Source: Paraburkholderia tropica (GTDB taxonomy: Bacteria > Pseudomonadota > Gammaproteobacteria > Burkholderiales > Burkholderiaceae). From it: DNA of 64,000 nucleotides. A model generated the notes under the pieces. It did no database searches. It was not told the DNA's origin and was given only the letters and a program-made list of their open reading frames with translations. The stretch is taken from the NCBI RefSeq assembly GCF_914484835.1, contig NZ_CAJZAR010000056.1:177-64176 (forward strand), in the 5' to 3' direction. The position numbers and the translations under genes are program-made. This document shows, piece after piece, positions 37,402-47,200 of this stretch (positions are counted from its first letter, which is position 1; every line of letters starts with the position of its first letter).

Positions 37402-37830
37402 TTACTGCGCGCGCGCCATCGCGCGCTCGATCGCGCCGCGCAGATCGTCGGGCATCGGAATGGCCTTGTGGGTGTCGAGCGAGGTCGTCACGAGCGTCTG
37501 CAGCGCGCTCATGCGCACCACGCCGTCCGCGCCCGTGCAGGCCCACGCGAGCACGAGCGAGGCGTTACCTAGCCGCTGCACGTCGAGCGAAAGCACCACC
37601 CGGTCGCCCATCTTGCTGATCGCCTTGAAATCGACTTCGAGCCGCACCGTCGGCATGCCAATCCGCCGCGCGCCGATCACGCCGTGATAGCCGTCGGGCA
37701 GCAGTTCGTCGATCCACGCCTCGATCAGATCGTTGAACAGCACGAAATACTGCGGATAGAACACGATGCCCGCGGGATCGCATTCGGAAAAATGAATCTT
37801 GTGGGGACGGCTGAAGGTGGGCGATGTCAT
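37402..37830 (-). CDS. 4-hydroxybenzoyl-CoA-type acyl-CoA thioesterase (142 aa)
   Basis: A hot-dog-fold thioesterase of the 4HBT type. SECDPAGIVFYPQYFVLFND holds the catalytic aspartate (in CDPAG). RLEVDFKAISKMGDRV follows. It is the last gene of the oxidoreductase operon, 36 bp after the beta subunit gene. It would hydrolyse the aryl-acetyl-CoA made by the oxidoreductase to free acid and CoA, as inferred from position. The start is placed at the ATG at 37830 (MTSPTFSRPHKIHF). An upstream ATG at 37854 would add 8 residues. Confidence 0.86.
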   Translation of the reverse strand: MTSPTFSRPHKIHFSECDPAGIVFYPQYFVLFNDLIEAWIDELLPDGYHGVIGARRIGMPTVRLEVDFKAISKMGDRVVLSLDVQRLGNASLVLAWACTGADGVVRMSALQTLVTTSLDTHKAIPMPDDLRGAIERAMARAQ

Positions 37831-37866
37831 GTCGATCTCGATGTCTCTGCGCACGCCGCGCGCGAA

Positions 37867-39372
37867 TCAGGCGAGCGCGTGTCTCGCGAGCGCCGCGCGC
37901 AGCTTGTGGCCGTGCTCGTCGGCGAGCGCGGCGTCGCGCAACTCGCGCAGCGTGGCGGGCGCGAGCCGCTGACCCGCGCGCGCAACGGCGGCCATGACGG
38001 TCTGAAAATTCGCCAGGCCGCGCGCGTGCGTGTCGCTGTAACCCTTCACGAGGCGCTGGCATTGCGCGACTTCGGTCGCCAGCGCCGGATTATGCCGCGC
38101 CGACTCGACGATCTGCGCGAGCCAGCCGTCGATGCGCGCGTGCTCCAGCTCGTAGCGCAGCGTGCGGCGGCGCAGTCCGCGCAGACGCGCGACCGCATAG
38201 AGTAGCAGGTAGCCGCGCAGCGAACTCGTGCGCACGACACGCCCCGACGCCGCGAAGCGCTTCACGAGCCGATGCACGCCATGCGGTTTCGCGAGCCAGC
38301 GACCGAGCCCGGCGGGCAGCGTCTCGCAGATTTCCTCGATGCGCGGATGCATGAACTCGTTGATGGCGAGCAGCTGATCGGCCTGCGCGCGCACTTCGCC
38401 GCGCACGCGCTCGAAACGCGAGCCGCGCGTTTTCAGGTCGGCGACGCGGATCGTGTCCTCGTACGACATCCAGAGCGCGAGATGGCGCGCGGTTTCGCGC
38501 AGCAAGGCGCGGTCGGTATCGGGCAGCGTCGCGCGCAATCCGGTCAGGCGGTCGAGATAGAACGCGGCGTACGCAGGGTCCTGGTAATCGATCAGCCGAC
38601 GCACGCCTTCGATCGCGAACGCCTGCGCGTCTTCGGGCAAGTCCGCGCGCACGCGCTCGATCAATTTGGCGACGGCGGGGTCACGCGGTGCGGGTGTCTG
38701 TGGTTTCCCGGTCTTTTCCGTTTGCTTGACCGATGCAGCATCGGCGTCCTCATCGGCGCGCGAAAAACCCAGCTCGAATGCGCGCAAGCTCGGCCTCACA
38801 CCCACGCCGCCGCGCTCGATGGTGGCCTCGAACTGCGCGCGGCTGAACGGCAGCACGCCGGTGCCCGCGAGCGCGCCGAACAGCACCGCGCTGATCACGC
38901 TGCCGCTCGCTTCGGCGGCCTGCGCCATGTCGAAACGCACGAAGCGTTTCGCGGCCTGATGCGCGTGCGCGATCAGCGCGCTGTCGTCGACGCGGCCATC
39001 GCCCATCGACGTTTTCTCGGCGATCGAATAGACACGATGCGTCGACGCCACGAGCGTCGTGCGCTCCGCCGTCACGAGCCCGCGCTGCACGGCGCGGCCC
39101 GCTTCCATCAGCTCGGAGGCGAGCACCACGTCGACGTCGCCGGGCAGCGGCATGAGCGCGAGCACGGGCACGCGCGGCTCGCTCTCCTCGCGCGCGAACA
39201 GCTCGACGTAATAGATGGTGGCGCCGGTACGCTGCGCCACGCCGGGCACCGACGTGGTCTGCGCGTAATAGCCGTTGTGCTCGCCGAGATCGACGATCCA
39301 GTCGGCCAGCACGCCGCCGCCCTCGCCGCCCATGGCCAGAATCGCAATCTTGATCGGTTGGGTTGTCGTCAT
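37867..39372 (-). CDS. Indolepyruvate oxidoreductase beta/gamma-type subunit with DUF6537-like C-terminus (501 aa)
   Basis: The N-terminal half (about 1-200) is the pyruvate-ferredoxin-oxidoreductase gamma-like domain: IAILAMGGEGGGVLADWIVD, QTTSVPGVAQRTGATIYYVE, LASELMEAGRAVQRGLV. The C-terminal part (about 240-500) is Arg/Ala/Leu-rich helical sequence matching the extension seen in the single-chain indolepyruvate oxidoreductases of proteobacteria. It forms the CoA-binding subunit of a 2-ketoacid oxidoreductase. It starts 15 bp after the alpha gene, so the two are co-translated. The classic archaeal IorB is only about 200 aa, so this is the extended form. Confidence 0.85.
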   Translation of the reverse strand: MTTTQPIKIAILAMGGEGGGVLADWIVDLGEHNGYYAQTTSVPGVAQRTGATIYYVELFAREESEPRVPVLALMPLPGDVDVVLASELMEAGRAVQRGLVTAERTTLVASTHRVYSIAEKTSMGDGRVDDSALIAHAHQAAKRFVRFDMAQAAEASGSVISAVLFGALAGTGVLPFSRAQFEATIERGGVGVRPSLRAFELGFSRADEDADAASVKQTEKTGKPQTPAPRDPAVAKLIERVRADLPEDAQAFAIEGVRRLIDYQDPAYAAFYLDRLTGLRATLPDTDRALLRETARHLALWMSYEDTIRVADLKTRGSRFERVRGEVRAQADQLLAINEFMHPRIEEICETLPAGLGRWLAKPHGVHRLVKRFAASGRVVRTSSLRGYLLLYAVARLRGLRRRTLRYELEHARIDGWLAQIVESARHNPALATEVAQCQRLVKGYSDTHARGLANFQTVMAAVARAGQRLAPATLRELRDAALADEHGHKLRAALARHALA

Positions 39373-39387
39373 GGTCTCGCCCCGGAA

Positions 39388-41595
39388 TCAGAATGCGTAG
39401 CGCGCGCGGCGCTGAGCCTCGCGGCGTTGCAGCCAGCCGATCACGGCATTGCGCACGCGCTGCCGCAAGCGGTCCGATTTAGTAGGATTGCTGATGATCT
39501 GTGCGCGATAGAACGACGGACACAGCACCGCCGCGTGCGAGACCTCGCCGCACAGGCCGCAGCCCACGCAGCTATCGAGCACGCTCGCGACCGGATCGGT
39601 GCGCAGCGGATCGGGATTGGGCTTGATCGACAGCGACGGGCAGCCCGAGAGCCGGATGCACGAATGATCGCCGGTACAGGTATCCGAATCGACGCCAAAA
39701 CGCTCGCGCACCACGCGCTCGCCCGCCGCGATCGCCTTGCGCTGCTTCGGCTTTTCGCGGCGCTGCTTGTTCAGCATGCACTCGCTTTGCGCGATCAGCA
39801 CCTTCGGCCCTTTCGCGCCGGTGGTGAGCGCGTCCTTGAGCGTGGCCATCATGGTCTTGAGGTCATAGGTGCGGCGCACGGTTTTGACCCACTTCACGCC
39901 GACGCCGCGCACCGCCTGTTCGATCTCATGACCCGTGCTGCGCGTAGGATTGAGCGCCGTCGACGACAGAATGTCCTGGCCGCCCGTGGCCGACGTATAG
40001 CTGTTGTCGACGACGATCGTGAGGTTGTCGCTCTTGTTGAAGACCGCGTTGGCGATGCCGCTCGTCAGGCCGTTGTGCCAGAAGCCGCCGTCGCCCATCA
40101 CCGAGATCGCGCGCTTGCTCGCGGGCGCGTTGAGCGCGGCGGCGCTCGCGCTGCCGAGGCCGTATCCCATCGTGGTCGCGCCGAGATTGAACGGCGGCAA
40201 GATCGAGAACAGATGGCAGCCGATATCGGCGCTCACGTGATGCGGACCAAGCTCGCGCTCGACCAGCTTCATCGCCGTGAAGATCGGGCGTTCGGGGCAG
40301 CCCGTGCAGAAACCCGGCGGACGCGCGTGCACGCTGTCGTCGAGCGCAGGTAGCGCGGTGTGATCGGCATGGGTTTCGGCCACGCTAGCCACGGCCTGCA
40401 CCGGAATCACCTTGCGCGGCGCGGGCGGCGTCGCTTGAACCTCCAGCACGCCATAGCGCTCGAAAAACGCACGCAGGCCCTTCACCACCGTCGCGGCGTT
40501 GTACTCGCCGGCGAGCGGCAGCATGTCCTTGCCGTGCAGCGTCGCGTTCACGCCGCGCTGACGCAGAATCGCGCTCGCGTTCTGCTCGACGAAGTTCGGC
40601 TGCCCCTCCTCGATCACGAGCACGGCGCGCTTGTCCGTGCAAAATCGTTCCCACTCCGAATCAATCAGCGGATAGGCCACGTTCATCACATAGAGCGGAA
40701 TCGCCGATTCGCCGTACACATCGGCGAGACCAAGCCGTTCGAGCGCGCGCAGCACCGTGTTGTAGCTGCCGCCCTGAACCGCGATGCCGATGTCGCGTGC
40801 GTTGCCCTCGCCGCTGCCTTCGTCGCCGGAAAAGAACTCGTTGAGCTGGCGCTCCTCGATGAACTTCACCGCGGCGGGCCAGCGCTCGTGAATCTTTTCG
40901 CGCTCGTGCAGAAAGCTCGCGGGCGGCAGCACGATGCGGTTCACGTCGCGGCTCGGATGTTCGAGCGCGTCCTTGATCGTGAACGCCGGGCGTCGATTGT
41001 CCGACGCCACGAACTGCCCGTGCACGTGGCACGCGCGAATGCGCAACTGCAGCATCACAGGCGTGCTGCTCGCCTCGGAAAGATCGAAGCCGTCCTTCAC
41101 CGCCTGCACGATGCACGGCAGATTCGGGCGCGGATCGAGCAGCCAGATCTGCGACTTCATCGCGAACGCGTGGCTGCGCTCCTGCATGATCGACGAGCCT
41201 TCGCCATAGTCCTCGCCGACGATCACGAGCGCGCCGCCCGTCACGCCGCCCGAGGCGAGATTCGCGAGCGCGTCGGACGCGACGTTGGTGCCGACGGTCG
41301 CCTTGAAGGTGACGGCGCCGCGCAGCGGATAGTTGACCGAGGCGGCCAGCGAGGCGGCGGCCGTGGCCTCGCTCGCGCTGTTCTCGAAGCGGATGCCGTG
41401 GTCGGCGAGGATGTCCTGGGCGTCGGCCAGCACGTCCATCAGATGCGAAATGGGCGCGCCCTGGTAGCCCGCCACGTAGGCCACGCCCGATTCGAGCAGC
41501 GCCTTCGTCACCGCGAGAATGCCCTCGCCGCTGAACACCTCGCCCGCGCCGAGGCGCAGCTTCTTCACTTCCTCGACAAACGACCGCTCTGCCAT
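39388..41595 (-). CDS. Indolepyruvate ferredoxin oxidoreductase alpha subunit (735 aa)
   Basis: A thiamine-diphosphate and iron-sulfur enzyme subunit oxidising arylpyruvates (indolepyruvate, phenylpyruvate) to aryl-acetyl-CoA with reduction of ferredoxin. Order: pyrimidine-binding domain (YVAGYQGAPISHLMDVLADA), a linker, then the TPP-binding domain (PPGFCTGCPERPIF, SADIGCHLFS, VMGDGGFWHNGL, VDNSYTSATGGQ). A C-terminal ferredoxin-like part follows, with Cys clusters TCTGDHSCIRLSGCPSLSIK and DSCVGCGLCGEVSHAAVLCP. The ATG at 41595 is preceded by AGAGGA. First gene of an operon with the beta subunit and thioesterase. The promoter overlaps the shared operator. Confidence 0.92.
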   Translation of the reverse strand: MAERSFVEEVKKLRLGAGEVFSGEGILAVTKALLESGVAYVAGYQGAPISHLMDVLADAQDILADHGIRFENSASEATAAASLAASVNYPLRGAVTFKATVGTNVASDALANLASGGVTGGALVIVGEDYGEGSSIMQERSHAFAMKSQIWLLDPRPNLPCIVQAVKDGFDLSEASSTPVMLQLRIRACHVHGQFVASDNRRPAFTIKDALEHPSRDVNRIVLPPASFLHEREKIHERWPAAVKFIEERQLNEFFSGDEGSGEGNARDIGIAVQGGSYNTVLRALERLGLADVYGESAIPLYVMNVAYPLIDSEWERFCTDKRAVLVIEEGQPNFVEQNASAILRQRGVNATLHGKDMLPLAGEYNAATVVKGLRAFFERYGVLEVQATPPAPRKVIPVQAVASVAETHADHTALPALDDSVHARPPGFCTGCPERPIFTAMKLVERELGPHHVSADIGCHLFSILPPFNLGATTMGYGLGSASAAALNAPASKRAISVMGDGGFWHNGLTSGIANAVFNKSDNLTIVVDNSYTSATGGQDILSSTALNPTRSTGHEIEQAVRGVGVKWVKTVRRTYDLKTMMATLKDALTTGAKGPKVLIAQSECMLNKQRREKPKQRKAIAAGERVVRERFGVDSDTCTGDHSCIRLSGCPSLSIKPNPDPLRTDPVASVLDSCVGCGLCGEVSHAAVLCPSFYRAQIISNPTKSDRLRQRVRNAVIGWLQRREAQRRARYAF

Positions 41596-41656
41596 GACCG
41601 TCCTCTTCGATGTTCGAAACCGTGGCGCACGACGCGCCATCGTCATGCGTCGGGTC

Positions 41657-41699
41657 AGTATAGTTTAGAGTTAAATATTTCCAAAATCATAGTTAACCC
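41657..41699 (-). promoter_or_regulatory. Predicted promoter of the oxidoreductase operon overlapping the second MarR-type operator
   Basis: On the minus strand TTGGAA (rc at 41679-41684) and TATACT (rc at 41657-41662) are 16 bp apart and about 62 bp from the start codon. The element 41663-41699 covers the spacer and -35 and repeats the element at 36809-36845 (28/37 identity). Its core is CAAAATCATAGTTAACCC (41682-41699). AGTTAA occurs twice, 22 bp apart. Confidence 0.72.
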
Positions 41700-41900
41700 T
41701 GCGAAAACGCCATGTGCGGCACGCCCCGCAAGGGTCGCGGACGAGCGCGGAATGGACACGCAGTGGACGAAATCGAGCTTGCAGGGGCGCCGTCCCCGCA
41801 CGCTGCATCGGAAAAAATTCGGGGAACGGCCCGCGCGCGAGCACGCCGCCACAGCGGGCGGCGCGGCGCGGAAATCAGGAAGGAGGAGAAAGGAGGAGCG

Positions 41901-42491
41901 TCAGATCACGAGGCGCGAAACCTTGACGCCTTCGACCGAGACGCCCGCCATCAGGCCGCCGTTGGTCAGCACGAAGGCTTCGACGGGACTCAGCGCCGTC
42001 GAGGTATCGACATTGCCGTTCGCGCCCACGGTCACGACGGCGACCGTGGCGTCCGCGCCCGCCGACCAGCCGAGGCTCTTGACGAAATCGTCGAGCGCGC
42101 CCTGGTTCATGAACGCGAAGATGATGGCCTTCGACTGCGCGCCGATCTGCAAGCCGAATGAGCCCGCCGCGGTGCTGTAGTAGCCCGAGGTGCGGCCATT
42201 CACGCGCAGCGCGCCGGTGCCGTACTGGGCGCCGAACCAGAAACCCGCCGCGATCACGCTCGGAAACACGAGCACGCCGCTCGCCTTCGAGAGCAGTTCC
42301 TGCGAACCCGACACCGTGTTGTAGAGACGCGCGAGCGTGGCGTCCACGCCGGCGTCGATGGCATTGCGTTTGGCCGCGTTCTGCGCGGCGCTGTCACTGG
42401 AGCCCAGCGGGGTCGTCGTGCAGCCCGAGAGAGCCAGACCGCCCGCCGCGAGCGCGGCGCTGGAGCTGAGAAGAAATTGACGTCGGCGCAT
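41901..42491 (-). CDS. SYLF/Ysc84-domain lipoprotein (196 aa)
   Basis: A lipoprotein signal MRRRQFLLSSSAALAAGGLA ends in the lipobox LSGC with C24; the Arg-rich start could also engage Tat. The mature part is the SYLF (Ysc84-like) lipid-binding domain, with LSKASGVLVFPSVIAAGFWF, GQYGTGALRVNG-like strand, YYSTAAGSFGLQIGAQSK and NQGALDDFVKSLGWSAGADA. Bacterial members are thought to sit on the inner face of the outer membrane and bind phospholipid. It is monocistronic, after a 305-bp gap from the oxidoreductase operon. Confidence 0.88.
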   Translation of the reverse strand: MRRRQFLLSSSAALAAGGLALSGCTTTPLGSSDSAAQNAAKRNAIDAGVDATLARLYNTVSGSQELLSKASGVLVFPSVIAAGFWFGAQYGTGALRVNGRTSGYYSTAAGSFGLQIGAQSKAIIFAFMNQGALDDFVKSLGWSAGADATVAVVTVGANGNVDTSTALSPVEAFVLTNGGLMAGVSVEGVKVSRLVI

Positions 42492-42902
42492 TGAGGTGTC
42501 CCTGTAAAAGCGATGCTTCGATGAGTCTCGCGGACGCGGCTAAGACACGTGCAGACGGGTCCTGACAGCAGCCGCCGCGCCCCGCGAGGGGCCGCAGGAT
42601 GGCGCGCGTGGCCGCCGGCCTCCCGAACGCCCGGCCAGCCCGTGCCGATGGATGGCTGCGGCGGCCACGTCCGCCTTCCTTGGCGGTATCTGACCATGCG
42701 GCGCGCATCGAGTTCACAAACTGGATGAAGTTTTCCGCGCGCAGCCCCGTGTGGCGGGCATTGCGCGCGCCGGTTGCTGCACCGCGTCAGGCCCGCCGCG
42801 TTTCTCGAAATCGTCCGATTTTCCGCGCCAGGCGCGCCCCATACAGTGAAGGTGTGGCCAGAACCGCGCCACACCTTCATCACTCCCCGGAAAGGTCCGA
42901 TC
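42492..42902. other. Intergenic region, no gene supported
   Basis: About 410 bp of very GC-rich sequence between divergent genes. Open frames crossing it on either strand show no signal, motif or ribosome site. Only the GGAAAGG box before 42903 is clear. Confidence 0.4.
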
Positions 42903-43382
42903 ATGCTCGCCGCCACGCTCCAACGCCTGTCCCAGCCCGCCGCCGCGCGGCTTGCGCGCGTCTGCGAGCGGGCAAGCCGCCTGGGCATCGCGCTGTTGCC
43001 CGTCGTCTATATCGCGTTCTTCGCCGCACTCTTCGCGCTCGGGGTGATGCAGCACGTCGCGTTCGCCCTGACGGCGGCGGCGCTCACGCTCGGCGGCACG
43101 ATGCTCGCGGGCGCGCTGATCTTCTACCTGGCGAGCGCCGCGCCGCAGGCCGCCCATGCCAGCCACGCCAGTGCGCGCGCCCGTGCCCATGCGCAAGCGC
43201 CGTCGCGCGCCGTGCACGCCGTCGTGCCGATCCGCTTCGCGCGCATGCCGACCCGCACCTGCGAGCAAACCTGCACGACCGCAGCGGGCGAGGAAATGCG
43301 CATTTCGGTCAACTGCTATCAGGCGCATTGCGCGGCCGCCAATCGTGCCGAGCCACGCGGGCGAACGACCCGCGCATCGTGA
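42903..43382 (+). CDS. Small membrane protein with two hydrophobic segments (159 aa), unknown
   Basis: I do not recognise the family. Residues about 25-50 (LGIALLPVVYIAFFAALFAL) and 53-80 (VAFALTAAALTLGGTMLAGA) form two hydrophobic helices. They are followed by an Ala/His/Arg-rich stretch (AAHASHASARARAHAQAPS) and a short tail with four cysteines (TRTCEQTCTTAAGEE, VNCYQAHCAA). The start at 42903 has GGAAAGG upstream. The paired cysteines could bind metal or form disulfides. No operon partner; the BvgAS-like genes begin about 230 bp downstream. Confidence 0.65.
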   Translation: MLAATLQRLSQPAAARLARVCERASRLGIALLPVVYIAFFAALFALGVMQHVAFALTAAALTLGGTMLAGALIFYLASAAPQAAHASHASARARAHAQAPSRAVHAVVPIRFARMPTRTCEQTCTTAAGEEMRISVNCYQAHCAAANRAEPRGRTTRAS

Positions 43383-43494
43383 TTCGGCTCCGGCGCGCGC
43401 GAGTCCTAGTCGCTCGTCGGAATAGATCGCATGACGAACCAGGTTTCTCCGAGCATTTGTGCGTCGATCAGCAGCGACTGACGGCCACCCTACA

Positions 43495-43523
43495 ATGACC
43501 CTCATTTAGCACTGACATATAAT
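43495..43523 (+). promoter_or_regulatory. Candidate promoter of the BvgAS-like pair
   Basis: A perfect TATAAT (43518-43523) lies 17 bp after ATGACC (43495-43500), a poor -35. The start codon is 92 bp downstream. A weak -35 with a perfect -10 would suit activation by a regulator. Confidence 0.5.
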
Positions 43524-43614
43524 GGGCTGAAGACGTCAAACACTGTCGGCAGAGGTGTCCGCGCGGTTGAGGGCGCGGCCTTGCCGGCACGCGCGAGCCG
43601 CTACGCACACGCCC

Positions 43615-44277
43615 ATGACGAACGCCAAGCAAACCCTGCGGATCGTGGTCGCCGACGACCATCCGCTCGTGCTCACGGCCATCAGCGACTATCTCACCCG
43701 GACGCCCGGCTGCACGGTCGTCGGTACCGCCGATTCGGGCGCGCATCTGCTCGACGTCTTGCGCAGGACGCCTTGCGATCTGCTCGTCACCGACTTCTCG
43801 ATGCAGGGCGAACTCCAGGACGAAGACGGCCTGCGCCTGATCGCCCGCCTGCGCCGCCTCTACCCCGATCTGCCCGTCGTCGTGTTCACGATGCTCACGA
43901 ACGTCGGCATCCTGCACGAGCTTGCCGAACTGGGCGTGGCGGGCCTCGTCGGCAAGGACGAGCCGATTCCCGTGCTCGCCGAAGTGTGCCAGCGCGCGCT
44001 CGCCGAGCCGGGCACGACGCTCTCGGCGCGCGTCGCCGAACGCCTCGCGCCGGGCAACGCGGATGCAGCCGAATTCCGCCGCAGCCATCCGCTCTCGCCG
44101 CGCGAGCTCGAAGTCGTGCGCCTCTTCGCGCTCGGGCTCAACGTGACCGAAATCTCGCAGCGCCTGAACCGCTCGGTGACCACCGTCGCCACCCAGAAGC
44201 GCGCGGCGATGCGCAAGCTCAACCTCGATTCGAATGCCGATCTGATCCGCTACGCGAGCGAAAACGGATTCGCGTGA
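43615..44277 (+). CDS. BvgA/NarL-type response regulator (220 aa)
   Basis: The receiver domain (about 5-130) carries VVADDHPLVLTAISDYL, the phosphoacceptor D60 in DLLVTDFSM, and the conserved Thr and Lys in VVVFTMLTNVG and GLVGKDEP. A LuxR-type helix-turn-helix (about 150-215) follows, with LSPRELEVVRLFALGLNVTE and TVATQKRAAMRKLNL. It is closest in style to BvgA/EvgA regulators paired with hybrid kinases. Its stop overlaps the kinase start by TGATG (44275-44279), so they are translationally coupled. Targets cannot be deduced here. Confidence 0.92.
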   Translation: MTNAKQTLRIVVADDHPLVLTAISDYLTRTPGCTVVGTADSGAHLLDVLRRTPCDLLVTDFSMQGELQDEDGLRLIARLRRLYPDLPVVVFTMLTNVGILHELAELGVAGLVGKDEPIPVLAEVCQRALAEPGTTLSARVAERLAPGNADAAEFRRSHPLSPRELEVVRLFALGLNVTEISQRLNRSVTTVATQKRAAMRKLNLDSNADLIRYASENGFA

Positions 44278-47200
44278 TGCCCGCCCACGACTCCCCCGCG
44301 AATGCGTCGCCGTTCGACACGCTGAAGGCGCTCGACCGCAATCTGCGGCGCGAGCGGCGCGTGTTCACGATGCTGATCGGCTTGCTCGTGTTCGCCGCGC
44401 TCGCCGCCGCCGGCGTGGCGATCACGACGATCGCGTTCCTCTCGCTCGCCGGTGACGGCGCCCGGTTGCGCGCGACCATCGCCCAGACCAACGAAGCGCT
44501 GTCGTACCGCTACAACCAGCTCACGAGCGCGCGCCTGCTGCTCGGACTCAAGGAGGCCTCGCTGCTCGTGGAAGACCACGCGCCCGCGGCTTGCGCGCCG
44601 GCCTTCGACGGCGTGGACGGCTCGCCGCCGCTGCGCGCGCTCTGCAACCTCGCGATTGCGGCGATGTCGCGCGCGAGTTCGGACACGCCGCTGCTGTTCG
44701 TGCTCGTCGACGGCAGCGCCGCCTACGGCTACCAGCTCGCGCCCGCCGCGCGCACGGCGGCGAACGGGCCGCTGCGTCCCGGCGAAGGCGCGCGCGTGCT
44801 GGTCGACAGCGCGCTCCTGCGCATGAGCGCGCGCGGCATGGACCCGCTCTCGGTGGGCCGGGGCCGCACGGTGATCTGGTTTCGTCCGCCCGCCGCGCTG
44901 GGCTTCGCGCCCAATCTCGTGCTGGGCGCGACCAGCGTGCTGAGGGACGACAAACCCTACGCGCTGGTGCTGACCAGCATCGACATCGACGCGCTCGGCC
45001 ACGATCCCGACAGCGGCACGCCCGAAATCGCACCCGGAATCGCGCCCGTGCTGGTCGACGCGGACGGCGCGCGGCTGACCGGCCCGCTCTCCGCGGGCGC
45101 CACGCAACTGATCGAGCACGGCCTCGCGAATCAGCCCACGGGCCGCTTCCATCTGCTGCCGCGTTTCGGCTGGGCGATGCGCGAGCGGCCGCTCGTGCAC
45201 GAGTTCGGCCACTATCTGCTCGCGCTGTCGTGGGCCGACCATCTGCGCCAGATCCGCGTGCCCGTCGCCGTGGTGCTGCTCCTCACCGCCGCGCTCGTGC
45301 TGCTGCTGCTCTCGCTGCTGCGCTACTGGAACCGGCGCGTGCTCGCGCGCACCTATGGCGAGGCCACGCGCGCGCTCGAAAACGAACTGCTCAACCACCT
45401 GCTCGTGCATGCGACGCCGATCGGCTTGTGCATCGTGCGCAAACGCGACTTCGACATCGTGATCGCCAACCAGATCGTGCGCAACGTGCTCGGCCTCGAC
45501 GCCCGCGCGACCCGCCTGCCCGCCGCGCTCTGCCTCGAATTCGAAAAGCATCTGCCCGCCGCCGTCCAGGAAGGCACGGCCAGCACGCCGATCCACACGC
45601 TGCCCTTCTCGATGACGCGCGAGGACGGCGAGAGCGTGCATCTCGACATCACCTACGCCGCCGCGATCATGAATCGCGAGGAAGTGATGTTCTGCGCGTT
45701 CGCCGATATGTCGAAGCACTACGAAGCCGAACGCCTGCTGCGCGAAGCGCAACGCACGAGCGACGAGGCCGCGCGCACCAAGGTGAGTTTTTTCGCGGCG
45801 ATGAGCCACGAGATCCGCACGCCGCTCGCCTCGCTGGTCGGCAATATCGAACTGGTGGCGCGCGGCCCGCTCGCGGCCGAGCAGGAAGCGCGCGTGGAGG
45901 CGATGCAGGTCTCAGCGGGCGAGTTGCTGCAAATCGTCAGCGACGTGCTCGACTTTTCGAAGATCGACGTGGGCGCGATGAAGCTTTCCGAGGAGTCCGA
46001 ATCGATTGCCGCGCTGCTCGTGCGCATCGCGCTCGCGCATGCGCCGCTCGCGGCGCGCCAGCAGTTGCCGTTCTTTCTCGTGATGGATCGCGCCATTCCC
46101 GCGCGGCTGTTCTTCGATCCGATCCGGCTCGCGCAGATCGTCAACAACCTGCTGAGCAACGCGTTCAAGTTCACGCACTCGGGCAAGATCGTGCTGCGCG
46201 CGGTCTGGCGCGACGCCACGCTCGACATCAGCGTGGCCGATTCGGGCGTGGGCATGCCCGACGATCTCAAGGCGCGCCTGTTCCAGCCGTTCACGCAAGG
46301 CGACAAGCACCGGCTCACCGAGTCGCGCGGCACCGGGCTCGGCCTGACGATCTGCGGACGCCTCGCGAAACTCATGCACGGCCGCTGCGAAGTGGAAAGC
46401 ACGCTGGGCGTCGGGACGCGCGTGCTCGTCAGCCTGCCGCTGCGCGCGGACGGCCCCGCGAGCGCGGGCGAACAATGGACGCTGCCCGACCCGCATCCCG
46501 CCATCCTTTGCCGCGCGCCGGAGAATCGCGAATGGCTCACGAATCTCTTCGATGTCAACGTGAGTACGCCGATGGATTTGCGCGCGGCCGACGCGCCGCC
46601 CGAGGGCGCGTTCGACTATCTGCTGGTGACGGGCGAATGCTCGGTGGAAGACGTGCGGCGCGTGTGGCGCGATCCGTCGAAGGTCGTGTGGCTTCGCCAG
46701 GACGGCCCGCTCGTACCGCTCGCGCTCGACGACGGCGGCGTGGAAGTCAGCCTGTACAGCCTCGCGGGCATCCGCACCGCCACGCAGATGCTGCGCGGCC
46801 AGCCGTCCGCGCCGGGCAGTGCTGCCGCGTTGCGCGACGAGGACGCCAGCGGCGATGCGCTCGAACAGACCGATTTCCGCCGCCTGAACGTACTGATCGC
46901 CGAAGACAATCTGCTCAATCGCTCGCTGTTGCGCGATCAGTTGCGCACGCTCGGCGCGAACGTGATCGAAGCCAAGGATGGCGAAGAAGCGCTCGCGAAA
47001 CTCGATACGGCGCGCGTCGATCTCGTGATCACCGACCTCAACATGCCGAAGCTGAACGGCTATGAACTGCTGCAAACCGCGCGCGCAAGACTCGCTACGC
47101 TGCCGGTCTACGCAGTGAGCGGCAATGCGCTGCCCGAGCAGATCGCGCAAGGCCGCACGCTGGGTTTCACCGACTATCTGAGCAAGCCCGTGCCGCTCGC

